This document shows, one piece after another, positions 15,101 through 30,100 of a stretch of 64,000 bases of DNA. The position numbers and the translations under genes were made by a program. The notes under the pieces were generated by a model. That model had not been told where the DNA came from. It did not search any database and saw only the letters and a program-made list of their open reading frames with translations. The stretch's first letter is position 1; each line of letters begins with the position of its first letter. Source of the DNA: Talpa occidentalis (taxonomy: Eukaryota; Chordata; Mammalia; Eulipotyphla; Talpidae); contig NW_023601212.1 of the NCBI RefSeq assembly GCF_014898055.3, forward strand, positions 36,940,329-37,004,328. Reading direction: 5' to 3'.

Positions 15101-18100
15101 AGTCTGCCTGTTCTGTTCCCAGATAATGGCCTACCCTACTCTCCTACTGTGATATTTTTTAATTAATCAATAAAATTAATCATACCCTTCATCAGGATGT
15201 TCCATTTGCCTAAAATCCCTTCCAGCACCTTCCTGATCACAACCTCACACTTTAACTACCTCAAACATCTACCTATCAAAAAAATAAATAGGGCCACCCT
15301 GGTGGCTTAGGGGTTAAGTCTCTCAGCACTATCACCAGGATGGCCCACTAAGGGTGCCTGAGTTCAATCCCAGGGCAGGGAGCTAACCCACATATGGTGC
15401 AACAGACCTCTCCTGTCTCACCTGCTGCTCCCCTTAGCAGTGTATTTCAGTAAGTTCACCTACTCTGCTCCCACTCTATATCTGGTGAATCCTTTTACCC
15501 CTCACTCCTCTGGCCTACACCACAGTTCTTCTATGAAAAAATAAATAAAATTCACATATATATAAATTTAAACTCACCTAAAAAATCTAGTCTATTGTAT
15601 ACTTGCCCTTCCTATGTACCCATTTGCCAAAGTTTATATATCTTTTTGAAATTATTTTCCTTTAAAAATACTTGTTTTATTAGTTATGGCCTATGTCAAT
15701 ATTTAACCCTTCAACAAATATGTTTGGACCTACAAAATGCCCAGGTTTGTGTTAAGTATCAAAATAATAAAAAAAAAAAAAATAAGGTGTCATTTAATTC
15801 TCAGAACAATTCAAAATTAGTGACATACTTCTAATTTTTTTATTTGAAAAAAAAATTTATTGCGGTAACTGGTTTACCACATTGTATATGATTCAGAGTT
15901 ACTAAACACACACTTCAGGTGTCTATAAAAACAGAGTCCTTGATGTTATTGCACAAAATCTAACCAATAATCAGTAGAGGACTTAAAATTCATGACATTT
16001 CTGATAATAAATTCCACACTCTTTACAGAACATTTCTTTGCCAAGTGCTCAACTCCTTCCTCAAGAAGTAGGTCTCTAGGAGTCAGTTGTGCAGTAGTCT
16101 CACTTATGACTATTTAATTGTCAATTAATTAGAATGGAATAAAATTAATATTTCAATCCTTCAGTCATGTTATCCACATTTCAAAGTCTTAGTAGTCATA
16201 GATTACTAGTGGCAGCCATACTGTTAGTGCAGTTTATATTAATAAAATACAACCATCATCTCAAAGTACTGTTCAACAGCACCACTCTAGAACCTGGAGA
16301 GACTACAACTCAAATATTTGCACTACATCTTGTACATGCTTTGTGATACATATTTGGATTAAATTGACTTGCATATTTCTGTACACATTTATTAAAAATG
16401 GAAAGTATCTCCTTAATTTTGTCAAATTACAATTTAAAATAGATTGGGCTTATTTTTAAATTTCCTTATTATTTACTGATACACAAGAAAATGAGTCACA
16501 ATCTACAGTAAACTAAATCTTAATTAAGGATAGTGAGATTTAATACTATATTAACCAGAATTCATTGATTCTTGATAGTAACTAAAATGTACGGTCATTC
16601 TGTTTTAATAAAAATTAAAAAATCATATCAAAAATTCTTATAACACTTCTTCCAATTATTCCATTCAATGGTCACTCAATTTATGCAGATTAACCTTACA
16701 TATCTTTAATTACCTAAAATTTGAAAAATCTGCAAAGTGCTTAGCACAACACCTGACACATTTGCAAGTAATTAACAGAGTTAAAACACTGCTATCATGA
16801 TCTAATTACTCAAATATTTGACAATTAGCTGACTGTTAAGTACTAAGTCTAGGCATAGGACACTGAAAAGAACATATTTTCCTTATACTTCTCTAGTTAC
16901 ATCTAGAATAAAATGATCTGATTTCTTTCCGACATGTCTAACAAAAATTTTCAGGAGTATTGAAAGCAATGGATTAATAGATTTGATGTTTTCTTCTTGA
17001 TTTTTTTCTTTATAACTAAATACATATAAAAAAATAACTAAATACATATAAATATAAACAGAGATAATGATTTCCTAGCTAAATATTCATAGGAAGAAAC
17101 TCAGTTTTAGTCTCATAAAACTGAAAGCAAACTGTAACATATATGATACTTAATCCCAACTTCTCCAATTTTCCAAACTTCTTAATTTTTAAAGGAACAT
17201 GCTCTCACATTTATAGTAATTCCCCTGCCAATATTTACGATGTTATACTAAATAGCAACTACAGGAACATGAATCCAAGGAGGTACATAAAGCATTTTAA
17301 AATGAATCATATTAATAACTGGTACTTAAGTTTAAATATAATATTTGCATGAGGGAATATTTCTTCAACACCAAAAAGAAACACATTACAGGATACACAC
17401 ATTTTAATGTAATTGTGTACCCTTGGGAAAATTGTAGAATAGCATCATCTGATAATAATGAGTCTAAATTTTTAGTTAAAGTATCAAATGGAAATTGCAA
17501 ATACAACGCTCCCACATTAGTGCATTACTTTCAGTTCAAGCTCAATTTTCCAAATTGTGAGACTATGTAAAGGAATGGCTAAACACATCAGGTAAAATAT
17601 TTTTGTTACTATATTATTTTCCACTCCTGTCATTTTAAGCTGATAATCTACAAAAAGAAGTAAAGATAGTAATTATAACTAAGCTTTTCAAAATTTAAAA
17701 ATCAGCTCAGGTACTATTTTTCATATGCCCAAAATACACTTCAAAAACTTAACTTACCTCTCTTTGAGTTCTGAAACTTTTTGACCAACTGAATTAAGAA
17801 GCTCCTCCAGTTTCCTTTTTCTGTCTTCAGTTTTCTTCAAATTCCTGAAATATATCTCAATTTTATTAGCCATTCTACTTAAGATATCAAAAATCAGCAA
17901 CAGCACCTGAAAAACGTATTATTGCATAAATACTGACAATACAAAGTGTCAACAATTCAGAAGTGCCTTTACTTGGAATTTGATTTGAAAAGCAATTAAA
18001 AGAGTATCCTGTCATCTAACTACACCACTTTCAGGAGTCTGCATTAAAGAACACTTATACCTGCATGTGAATTTTTTTTTTTTTTTTTTTTTTTGCATGT

Positions 18101-21100
18101 GAATTTTTGGGTGAAAATGATAGAGGAAATATATTGCAAGGGAAAAAATTTAATAAAATTTTGAAACGTGGTAACTAATATACCAGTATGTTAAAAGCAA
18201 AAAGCCAAAAGTACTCCAAAATGTCAAGAAGCATGTCAGATAACATATACCTCTGAAAATAATAAACAAAGGTAGACACAAAAGATGGTTTAGTGGTCAA
18301 TAGTATGAAGTTTGGCATCAGATTGCTTTCCTCATTGATAATGGATGTCTGAAACATCCCTGAAAGCCCAATTTATATTGGGCTTCCACCCCTACCAAGA
18401 CCCTCCAAGGGGAGATGATTTGAGGTTTCATATACAAATGACTGACCTCTCCCCACCAAAACAAAACAATAAAAACAAATTTTGAGAGGTTGCCATCAAA
18501 TGGTCAGTTCATGTTACTGTATACTACTAGAAATTCATGCATTGCCAACATCACCTGTTGGGTGTGTCAAAGCACACAAGCCTCACCTCCATCATTCAGT
18601 AAATGTGGATAAAAAAATTTCCACCCTTTTTTATAACATTTTTATTAAGGCACTTTGGTTTACAAATTTGTATTTCATTGACTTTTTTATGTTTTAATAT
18701 TATCAACTGATAGCTTAAACATAGACAAGAAATAAATCCTAATAAGTCATCAAATTGATGAAAACAAAGAGGTTTATATTTTATATTGTACTTACGATTC
18801 TAATCCTGCCTGTTCAGTTTCCAGTGGTTGAATTCGTTCCAAGACGTGGGAATACTGGACATTGGCTTTAACCCAGGCAGCCAAAGGAGCAGCTGCAGTA
18901 CTTGCACGCTTAGCATTCTAAAAAAATTCACCAGAAATTAGCCAGCTTCCTCACTTAATCTTAAAGCAAAGTTAATTCTAGTATATTTTAATTAGGCATT
19001 TGTTTAATATCAAATAATGAAGTTGTTGGCTTATAGCTAAAGTAAAAATGAATTAAATAGACTTTTGATTGGGAGAAATATATATATTTCACTTTTGCTT
19101 AAAAATCTTTCTGAAATATATAATCTTTAATATTTTTAATTTAGTAATTACTAGTCACATTTATAATAAACATATATGCTGTCTACAACAATGTTCAAGC
19201 ATCAATTCTTAGTCTTTTATACATAGGAGAAATCTTTATTTAGCTATAAGCAATTTTAAAATGATTGCTATTGGTGTCAAAGAATATGCACATAACATTT
19301 TGAGTAAAAGAAAATACAGGAATTGTGGAGTTTTAATCCTAATACAGACACCAGTTATTATGTGACAAATACACAGGAAGAAAGAAAAGCATACCAAACA
19401 AGTTGAAAGTTAAGTAAGGGCAAGTGAGAAACTCACCATTGATAGCAAATAGTTAAGATTCCAAAACCACTTAAGAAAATAAATCTGGCTCTTCATTCTA
19501 GTTTACCTAATTCTGCTGCAAAATATTTCCCAGATATTATACAGTTTATTTAACTTTTAATTTTTAGGCAATGTAAACAATCAATAATGATGAGTCAACA
19601 TATTTTAACAAGCAAATTATAACAGAGTGTGGAAATAGAATTTATGATTTAACTTAAAAATTACCTTTGGATCAAAAGATCCCTTATTTTTAAACAGAAG
19701 TTCTTCAACACTCTCTCTTATTTCTTTTGGAATATTTCGTGCATCAAAGGTTGCTATGTCTTCTCTCACACCTCTTTTTGCAAGGAAACTAAAATGAAAG
19801 CACATCACCTCAAATGAAGCTAAATAAAAATTTCTTTCTATGATAAAAATATCAATTGACCAAAATAGTGTATTAAAACTTTTATTAGTTGACAAAAAAA
19901 AGGATTATAAAGTATCCAACTTTCTACTGTACTATTGTTACATTTTATAGAAAACAGGGAAGAACATCAGAGGGATGCTCAACAGTTTTTCTAATATTCT
20001 GTGAATAAACTGCAGCACTGAAATGAAGGCAAGGTAGTCCTGTTACCCACTCTATCCCTTTATGTCAACTACTGGGTACTCTGATCTTTTGGGATGATAA
20101 AACAAAAGTGTGCTTCCTCAACCTAAATCTCTCATCTCCAGATATTAAAAGGACTCTATTATTGACCTAAATCATAAATTGGAAATGAACAACTGTAAAA
20201 ATCACAAAAGCAGTGTTATTTATAATGTGAAACCCAAAGCTGCATTGGTTACATACTTAGTAAATACTCAGTCTTTTCCAGTTTATATCTCTTTTGGATA
20301 AATTATGGGGTTCTCACTGTCTATCTCTGTCAGGAGTACAGGAATCTGAGAAAAGGGATTATAAATTCTTCATCAGTAAATTACAGGAAACACAATTACT
20401 GTCTGAGGCCCATATAAATGATATTTTTTAAGATGTTCTTACAGGTTTCAAGCCATTCCTTTTCTCCTCTTTTGAGACTTTTAACAATCACTTGCAGAGA
20501 AAGGAAAATAAAAGTCTTAATATATGATTACACAGAATTTCTTGAAATACCAGGGAAAAAATACATACAACCTGGAAGAAATTCAGTTTGAGAAACTACA
20601 TAAAAAATATTTTAAAACATGGAAGAGGTCAGCTGATCAACATGGCAGTGAAGAAATGCTACAAGTAAATTCTCCCATAAAAACAATTAATAGGGTGAAA
20701 AAGAGGCAGGTCCCTGCGAGAACTAGGACATGTAAGATAAATGGGCGACACTGGCAAACTGCCTGTAGAGGAAAGTTCCAATAACGGAGAAGAGAGGAAA
20801 GCATCAGAATCCTGCTACCTTCTCCCACTCATAAAGCCAGCACACTTCTACCAATAGCAAGGAGAAAAAAACAAGAACAAACTAGAGATCAAGCAGAATA
20901 GTGAGTGAAAAGGAACTACTGCAGACACCACACCCCATGACCAGGAACTGTGGGGAATGGCATGGGAATTGCCAGAGAGGTGAGCGAACAGCACTGGGTA
21001 ATCACAAACTTAGTGTGATATGGGGAAGATAGGGACTCCACGAAGAGACCTGCAAATAGCCAAAGGCCAGCCAGTAAGCTTGTGGCGAAAAGCAAGTATG

Positions 21101-24100
21101 CACATAAGGGGATTGCAGCTGCCCAGGTTTCTGTGTCTGTGACCTATGATTGTGGGGAGACTCTCAGGAGCCATCACTGAAGTGAATGACCCTCACTGGG
21201 TAATCAAAAACCAGGGACCCAGGCACAGGATTGGGGTGCAAAAGGCGCAAAATCTGCGGGCAGTGAACTGGGCTAACGGCCGTGTTCCAGATGTGACAGC
21301 TTTGGAACTGAGAACTGGGGCATGAAATTCAGGGTGTGGGATCCCCATGATAGTGGGGCACAGGGCAGACACAGCACCCCACGCCATTGAGGCACTCCAC
21401 TCCACCCCTCCTCAGCTCCCAGGAGACCTAAGAGACAAAGCACAGTTCTGGAAGGATACTAGGAAAGGTCTCTGGTGCCACCTAGTGATAAGAACAAAAG
21501 TGAATCATAACAAAAGTGATCACCAAACACCTGATAATTGGAAGCCAGGAATTCTAAAACCACCATAGGGCTCTGAGAGGGAGTGGGCCATGCAAATGGA
21601 GGGTGAGAAGGGAAACGAGGTACTGAGCAAGACTGCTGAAGGCCCCACATGACAGCTGGCATTCTGGAACTGAGAGCCAGGGGCAGGATCCGGGGCATGG
21701 GACATGCCATAACAGTGGGTACCACACAGGGTGACAGCCAGAGTTTTGGATCTGACAGCCCTGGAACTGAGAGCTAGGGCACAGAATTCAGGACAGGACA
21801 CAGGATCTACACAGCTGCGAGCACAGTACCAGTTGAACATGGGGAAGACACAGCACCCAGGTTAGCAATAGCCCCAGTGTTGAGGTGCTCCCCTCTCCCC
21901 CTCTTTTCCCAGAGAACTACTGGGAAAAAGCACAAGCCAGAAAGTACAGGTCTCTGGCGCCACCTAGTGACCAGAAAAAAATCACCAACTAGCTTATATT
22001 GGAAGGCAGGGAATCCAAGACTCCCTTATGGAACTGAGTAAACAAAGAGGGAGGAAACTAACTATAAGGGGACATGCCCAGCAACACAGCCACAGCATCA
22101 CTATCCTGGTGGAGTTTTGGCCTAACAGTACTGGACTCAGTCTGGTAAACAGTTTCTGACATTCCTGAAAGAGCACCCCAAAGAGTTGCCCGCCAACACC
22201 TGTGGCACGACGTCCCAATGCACAGAACTAATTAAAAAGCAAACAGCAGGGAGAAAGAAAAATATAAATAACCAAGCAAGACTGCAGGAGAACAACACAC
22301 CACAAAAAGAAAATCAGTCACCAGAACTCAACAATGACATGGAAGAACTTCTCTGCCTGTCAGATAGAGAATTTAGAATCAGCATGATTAAAAAGCATAA
22401 AGAAAACAAAACAAAACAAAATGAAATGAGACAAATAATCAATGAACTGAAGAACAAAAATGAGACCTTAAGAAAGCAAATAAAAGAAACACAGGAGATT
22501 AAAAGATTATTGGAGGAGCTGGTAGGAAGTGCAAACTGGTCCAATCACTATGGAAAGCTGTCTGGAGGTTCCTCAATCTACTAAAAATGGAGCTACCATA
22601 TTGACCCAGCAATTCCACTTCTAGGGATCTACCCAAAGGACACAAAAACATTGACTCAAAAGAACATCTGTACTACTATGTTTATTGCAGCACTATTTAT
22701 AATATGTAAAACCTGGAAACAACCCAAATGCCCAAAAATAGATGACTGGATCAAGAAGAAGTGGTATATATACACAGTGGAATACTACTCGGCAATCAAA
22801 AAAGATAAACTAATGCCATTTGCAGCAACATGGATGGAGCTAGAAGGAATTATGCTCGGTGAAATAAGTCAGAAGGAGAAGGAAAAAGAAAAACATAGGA
22901 TTGTTTCATTTATAAGTGGAATATAGGGGAACCAAATAAGACATCACGGGAAAAAAATAACAATACAAAACACAACAAAACAAAACATAAACTAACAGAC
23001 AATTATAAATGAGAGACATCCTGCAGGGGAGGAGGAGGGAGAGGGATCAGCGGGAGGGAGGGAGGAGCACAGGGGACTGTGGTGATGGTGCCACAGGAAA
23101 TTCATTGGGGACTACACCTGAGAAAAGGGGTAGGAAGCAAACATTGTTTAAAAATGAACCATGATGTAAAATATATATAAATAAAAGTTTATAAAAAAAT
23201 AAACATGAAAGAATGTGTAATTCATTGCTGAAGTAACATTTTTCACAAATTCAAATACTTACCTTTTCATGCTCACCCAAGAAGTATCAAAAATACCCAT
23301 CAACCTCAAAACTCCTTCAAGGATGTCTCTGATGACATCAGGTGGCATACGCAGTGAGCGTATTTCTGAAAGAGATTCTGGTTTAATGTTTCCAACTGCA
23401 AGTTTAGCTTCATTGACTAGAGGCTAAAAGACAAAAAAGACACTTTCATTTGCAAAAATATGTATATAAAAATCCTTAGCTATCACAAATTTTATCTAAT
23501 ATTTTTTTCATTTTATTTAAAAGAACTCTTAACAAAGGTAACTAATTACCATCATTAAATTTGCTTACATTTCCTAGAAGACTTTCTTGCTTGATTTTTC
23601 TTTTATAAATAATATTCTGGTTGAAGTCACATTTGATAGTATTTTTAGGAAATAACTTGAACAAATAATGTTTAAACTTAGATATGCTATTGGCAGTCCA
23701 AAAAAGTAGATATTGCCATGTTTCCTTTTTTTTTAAACTTACCCTCACTTCTTTTAATTCATCATCAATTTTGTTTTTTCTTTCTTCAATTTTAATGACT
23801 TCTTCTGCTATCTTATGTTTTAGTCTTTCAAGTTCTGTCTTTTGCTCACTAGCATCCTAGAAGAAATTGAAATGGGACTGCAATCAATTTTAATGCACTC
23901 AATATTTAAAAGTCTGATGATAAAAACATTAGCTATTTAAAAGTAACATTTTCTATTAAATGCTTTTCTAATATAATTGATATCAGGTTCTAAAATGTCT
24001 GTGGAACAGATAATATAATCCGTAGTTACTACTGTGAAGTTTCTGTGCTTTATTTAGAATTTGTTGAATAGCAAAGCAATAAATGCTTATGATATAAAAA

Positions 24101-27100
24101 TTAAACAAGTAGGAAATGCATAATTTAGAAAATTATAATATACATGTTTCATACTTGTAACAACCAAGAGAGGACAGTATTATTATGCTCATTTTATAAA
24201 AAGGAAACTGAAAATAAAGACATTCATAATACTAATAGTAAAGACTAACAACTCTTAGATGCTAACAGTAGTATGTTAGAAGTTTTTGTTTCTATACTTT
24301 ATTTTGGACAAAAAAAATTAAAAGTCATAACACTGTAATGTAATTTCAAATATATTAGTAAACTTAGAAAGATTCAAAAAACACTAAATTATGTATTAAT
24401 AGCACATGGCCCTCTTTGTTCATGCATGTGAAAATCAAGGATTCCACATAAACAAAAGTACTTGATTATTATGAACATTTGTATTTGGTTTATTTATACT
24501 AATTAAAAAACCTTAAGATGAAATTTATCAAGAAACCTTTTACGAGTCATTACAACAGTGGCTTCCAGTCATATTATAATCATCAGGGAGCTTAAAAACC
24601 AATGTCTGGTGCCTGGATGGTATGCCAAATATTTTGATAAAATTAATCTGGATGCAGCTTGGGCACAGAACTCACATTTCCTTGTATCCCATTTTTACCT
24701 TCAGGTACCTTATACATGGCTCAAATGGAACTTTTTTACATTCCATAAGCACTTCTATATGTGTATCTCTACTACCACTCCTAAATAGGAAATGTTATTT
24801 TCTCCATTTCCACCTTCAAAATTCTCTCTTTAAGGCTCAACTCATGTATTCCTTCTTTTACTAATTGGCTCTTCCAAATGTAATTTATTCCTATTCTGAG
24901 TACCTCAAACATTTAATTTGTACTTTTCTCATAACCTAGAGTTATAAGCTTTAAAAATTGCAGTTTGATATTTAAGCTGTGTTTTTAGATAAATACTGAG
25001 AATATTAAAAGTGAAGAAAACTGAAACCTAAAGGCAATAATTTTCAGAAAAAAATAAAAGGACAAATCAATTTAACTAGCAGAGGGTAAACAAAGAAAAT
25101 CAATTATAGACAAATCCATACTAATTTTACTTTATATTTATAAGGGTTAAGATAAATTAGTTCATGGTCAACTGATGCAAGTGTAATTATGATTCTAAAC
25201 AATATGGAAAATACCATGCTCTTCCACAAAGACTCAAGGGCATACCTCTATAAAATCTGACTCAGTATAGAAAAGCAATATCCACTTAACTGAAAATTTT
25301 ACCTTTAACACAATGAGGCATCAAGGTGTTTGTATTTAGGGGCTCACTTTAAATATTACCTGCATTGATATGGTGATTTCTTGGAGGGCAGCATCTGCTT
25401 CATCTTGCTTAGTTTTAAGTAATACACTTTGTTCTCCAGCTTTTCTGTTCAATTCATCCACAAGAGCTTTAGCTTCATTTAGTTTAGAAACACCAGCCTA
25501 TGTCAATAGAAAAAAAATGTGTTGGCAACATTTTTTTAAGGAAATTTCACAGACATACAGTAAACAAAGGCTATAAGAACAAATCAAACAAAATGTAAAT
25601 GTGTATATATAAAACATTTGCAAGTAGACTTAGGTTTATTTTTATTGCTAATTATAATGATTTACTCAACTGTATTCCCATTAAGATGTTGCAAAATACT
25701 CCACAGGGGTTTACAACAAAAACAAATTTAAAAGATTCAGAGTAAACATATACTTTAAACTATGTTATATAGGAGAGAAAATAGAAAACAAGAAAAAGCT
25801 CAGTAAGCCTTTTCCACTTTTCACTTATTGACCTAATGAAAGAAACCAAAACGTACTCTTCTCACTCTGGACATAAATTAGTTTTACCTGCATAGTACAT
25901 AAACCTTTTTCACAAGGCATCGCCACATATATGGTGTTGGTGGGCTGTCATTCTAAATGCTTTACCTACATTTGAGTGGTCTTTGACCCTGGCCAAAGCC
26001 TCTAGACATAATCCAACACAGATATGAAAAAACATACCCTCTCTTACATTAAAAATTTGTAAGCTTTTTTTCCCCCCTCTAACAAATCAGGAAACTGTGG
26101 GAGATAATAATGGCAAAATAAGGAATGCAACCAATGTTTACTGCACCCTCCAAATAGAAAACAGGCATTATGCTCATTTAATACATATGTATTTTCTCTA
26201 ATATGCTTACACACAACTAGCATTAATCCAATTAAGTTGCAATTCTGTAGGTTAAGTAATTTACCCACAGCAACACAGAGAACTAAATCAGGAAGTTAAC
26301 TTTCCCCAATCATGTATAGTTAATGGCTTAATATAAATGAAAGCTAATCATAAAAAAAGATAATGATAACTTTGTCCATTTAAAATGGCTCTCAGTTTAT
26401 TACCCTAACAAAGAAAAGCCAGAACTTTGGGGCTGGTATGCTCACTGACAGTTTCTGAGGTTGGCATTTTAATGCCACATTTAAGTTCTATAATTAGGAA
26501 AATAGAAAAAAAAAGTTCACAAAATACTACATAAAGTGACATGGAGAAGAATATCACTTTATATGATTTTAATTGCATTATTATTACAAAGCATAATTTT
26601 GGATATTTTAATAGGCATTTCTAAATTTCTAAAAAAGCTTTAAGGTGAAAGAAACTTTAAAGACAGCACCATAAGCTATCAAAAGCAAATCAACACCATC
26701 CAGCGAAGAAAAGGAACAATTATTGAATAAAAAAATGAAATCATTAATATATTCCAGTGGGTAATATATTTAGATAAGACATTTTCCATGGTATTTACTA
26801 CAGCCCAATATTTATTTATATTAAGTATATGCCATAGGGAACATGGCATTGTGTTATACATAATTAATGTTTTCTGCATATAGATAAAATAACTCAGGAC
26901 TACCAACATTGTACCTGCAAATGACTTTGTCTCTTTAATAATTCCTTTTTCTTGCTGCTGCTAATGGCAGAATACACATGCAAAAAGGTCATATATCTGC
27001 TTGGAGTAGCACCATATGTTTTACAAGACTCATGAATTAATAAAAAGGATTTTAGAAAATCAGGATCAACTAGAAAGAGATGGAAAACAAAAATTATTAA

Positions 27101-30100
27101 TATATACATGATCCATGAAAAGTTGAAGAAAATAAACCTAACGATATGTATTTTCTACCAAATATTATCACATATGAAATCATGAACATGAGCTACATCT
27201 TTGCTTACAGGGACATAGGTATTTCTAGACATCTACTCACAGCTCCCGTTTCCTTACGAATTTTGAATTCTTTACTTCAGTGCTATCTATCTTAACGGTT
27301 ATAAATCTCCACTAAACATTTTGAGAACAATAAATCTATGGGCTATCATAACATACAAATTAATTGAAACTATAAAACATAGTAATTCAGAAGTAAATTT
27401 AATAAAAGCTACTTGAATGAAAAGATACCAAAACTAGTAACATTTATCGACTCCCATTTGACATAGGGAGAAAAAACTTCAAAAGGCAAAGAGTTAAGAA
27501 TAAATTCATGTAGATTCAACATACCTATGACCAAACATAGTATCTTTCTCTCATGGCCTCAACCTATTTCTCTCTCTATTCCCTACCTCAGTGAATAAAA
27601 CCAACTTGTAAAGGATTTTGCAGGTCAGAACCCTGAGTAACATTCTTGACTCCTATTTCTTTTAATGCCAAACTCATTTTATAACTAACTCCTTTTTGTC
27701 CCTCCTAATATGTCCCCAAGTCCATTACTTCCTCCCAGATTACTAAAACAGCTTCTATAGCGGTCTGTCAGGTTTCTCCCTACACCAATCTATTTTCTAA
27801 TAACTGAATAAGGGATGAACTCTGAGATTTGTTTCTAAAACAAGACTTGGATTATATCTCTAATAAAATCTCTTAGTTATCCCAGATCACCCATGAGGTA
27901 AAATCCAAATTCCTTACCATGACATGAAAAACACTTCACTATCTGATGTGTCCATCATTTTCTATTTACTCAGGACTATACTACTTATGCATCTATGTTT
28001 CAGTAGCATAAAAAATGCCTGTTCTATTTTTTAAGACTTTTTTATGCTTAGTCACTCTGACCAGAACGCACCTCCTCAAGCTGCAGATCTTAGAAAATTC
28101 CATATGCTAAGCTATGAGAGGTTTCATTTTCAATGTAGTTTACATAAACTATTACCACCATTAATCTTGCTTTATCAGAATTTTATGTTTTTATACAACA
28201 TAAATCTTGACCTTACTAGACTAAGTCTTCTCTAGTAACCAGCTCAATACTCAGTGGATGGAATAAAGTTCAGTAATTATTTGATGGTTAGATGGTTAGA
28301 AAAATAAATGAATGGATATACTATGACCCAAAGGAAAAATGAAGACAATATAAAAATTATTTTGGAACTGCAGAAAATAATGAGAATATGATAGTTAAAA
28401 ATACATTACATTTATACTCAAAAAATTGAGCACTATGATATATATATATGTAATAAACTAATATAAAAAATTTAGACTACTAGAGAAGGATCCCCAAAAA
28501 TATAAGTATGTCTTTCAGATCATTTAGGTCCAAAATATAATTCCATCATTTGGAAGATGATAATTATTTCACACATAAAAATACTACCTGAAATTTTTTT
28601 CTTTTCTTCTTTTCTTCTTTTGTTGCTGTGTTTTTCTTCACTGTATGTTTCACTGAACAACATTTCAGGAATCTAAAACAGGAAAAACATTTTATTAAAC
28701 CTCAAATCAACATGAAAATGTTTAAGTAAACCAGTATTCAAGGTTTAAAACTTCTAACATGCAAACAAAAAAATTACCAACAGTACTATTTTTCTAGGAT
28801 TCATTCTAAACTAAGAAAAAATTGCGTCAATATATCTCAACCTTTAGAAGACATTATTTCTTCAATGAGGTTTTGACAACTATAACCCATTAATTGATTG
28901 CAAGTTAATGGTACACAGAAAAAGTTCCAACATCTCATAAAAAGATAACAAAGATCCATTTTTATAAAATTACTAAAGTAAGTTAGAAATAATTTCTTAA
29001 TAATAAAATAATCGATTATTAACAATTTCATATTTGGTAATTCTAAAAGCTATTGATAGTTTAACTATAGTTAAGTTTTTGCCACTATCACAAATGAGTT
29101 TTATAAACCTGTATTATTTTTTAAATATATATAAATTTGTAAGATTTTATTTTTAAACATATAAAAGTAAAACCATTTATTTTTCAGCAGGGAAAAACTT
29201 GTAGTGAAAGTCTGAAACTTTAAAATTAAAAAAGTCAACATCTTTCACTTGATATAGTTGATATTAATAGCAATAGGAAACAAGTCATCCATGTAATTAG
29301 GTCAAAAAGCCATTTTCTAAATTTCTCAGAGTGAATAAAATATAAGCAAAAAGATCCCTTAATTAATGGAGAGTTTGAAAAGTGACATTCTTCTTGGGTC
29401 AAAGTGTATGCTCTTTTCTCAAATATATTTACTGACTTATGCCAAAACGCTCAAGCCCCTGTAAGACAATTGTAAATTTACACTTTAAATCAGTGGAAAT
29501 TTGTTTCCTTGGAAACTTACTATTTTAAAAACAGCCTATCCTTTGGATCATTAGCTTGATTGTGGCAAACATTTCATGTATCTATATATAGACATATACA
29601 CATATATTAAAACATTGTATTTGTCAAATAGTCTACCCGTAAATAATATTCCACGTAGGCAAGTTTTCCTGTCTGGATTTGTCCACATTTCTTTGCCTCT
29701 ACTTTCTCCCCTTGGAGAATAAAAATGGCACTTTTTAAAAAGAACTGAATGGGTATTACCTCTATTAACTTCCATTACTATGCTTACCCCTCAGCTTCTT
29801 AAACCCCTCTCCAGTTATCTTCTCTACATACCTTTTTCTCAGTCACTCATCCTCACCCATGGTGACATCCTAAGACCATATCATTAACAACAATAAATCA
29901 TTCCATAATTTCACTTTCAAATGTCCCTTTCTTGTACCATCACATTCATGTGTTCCCAATTCATTCCCTCAACAAGGTTAATAATCCTCAGATTTAATTA
30001 AGATCTAAAATCTTTTAATTCAATCACATTTTCAAAGACATTCACCATATTTCTATCACATCTTTTCTATTCCCTTGTCCCTTGTCATACTCAAGTAGCA

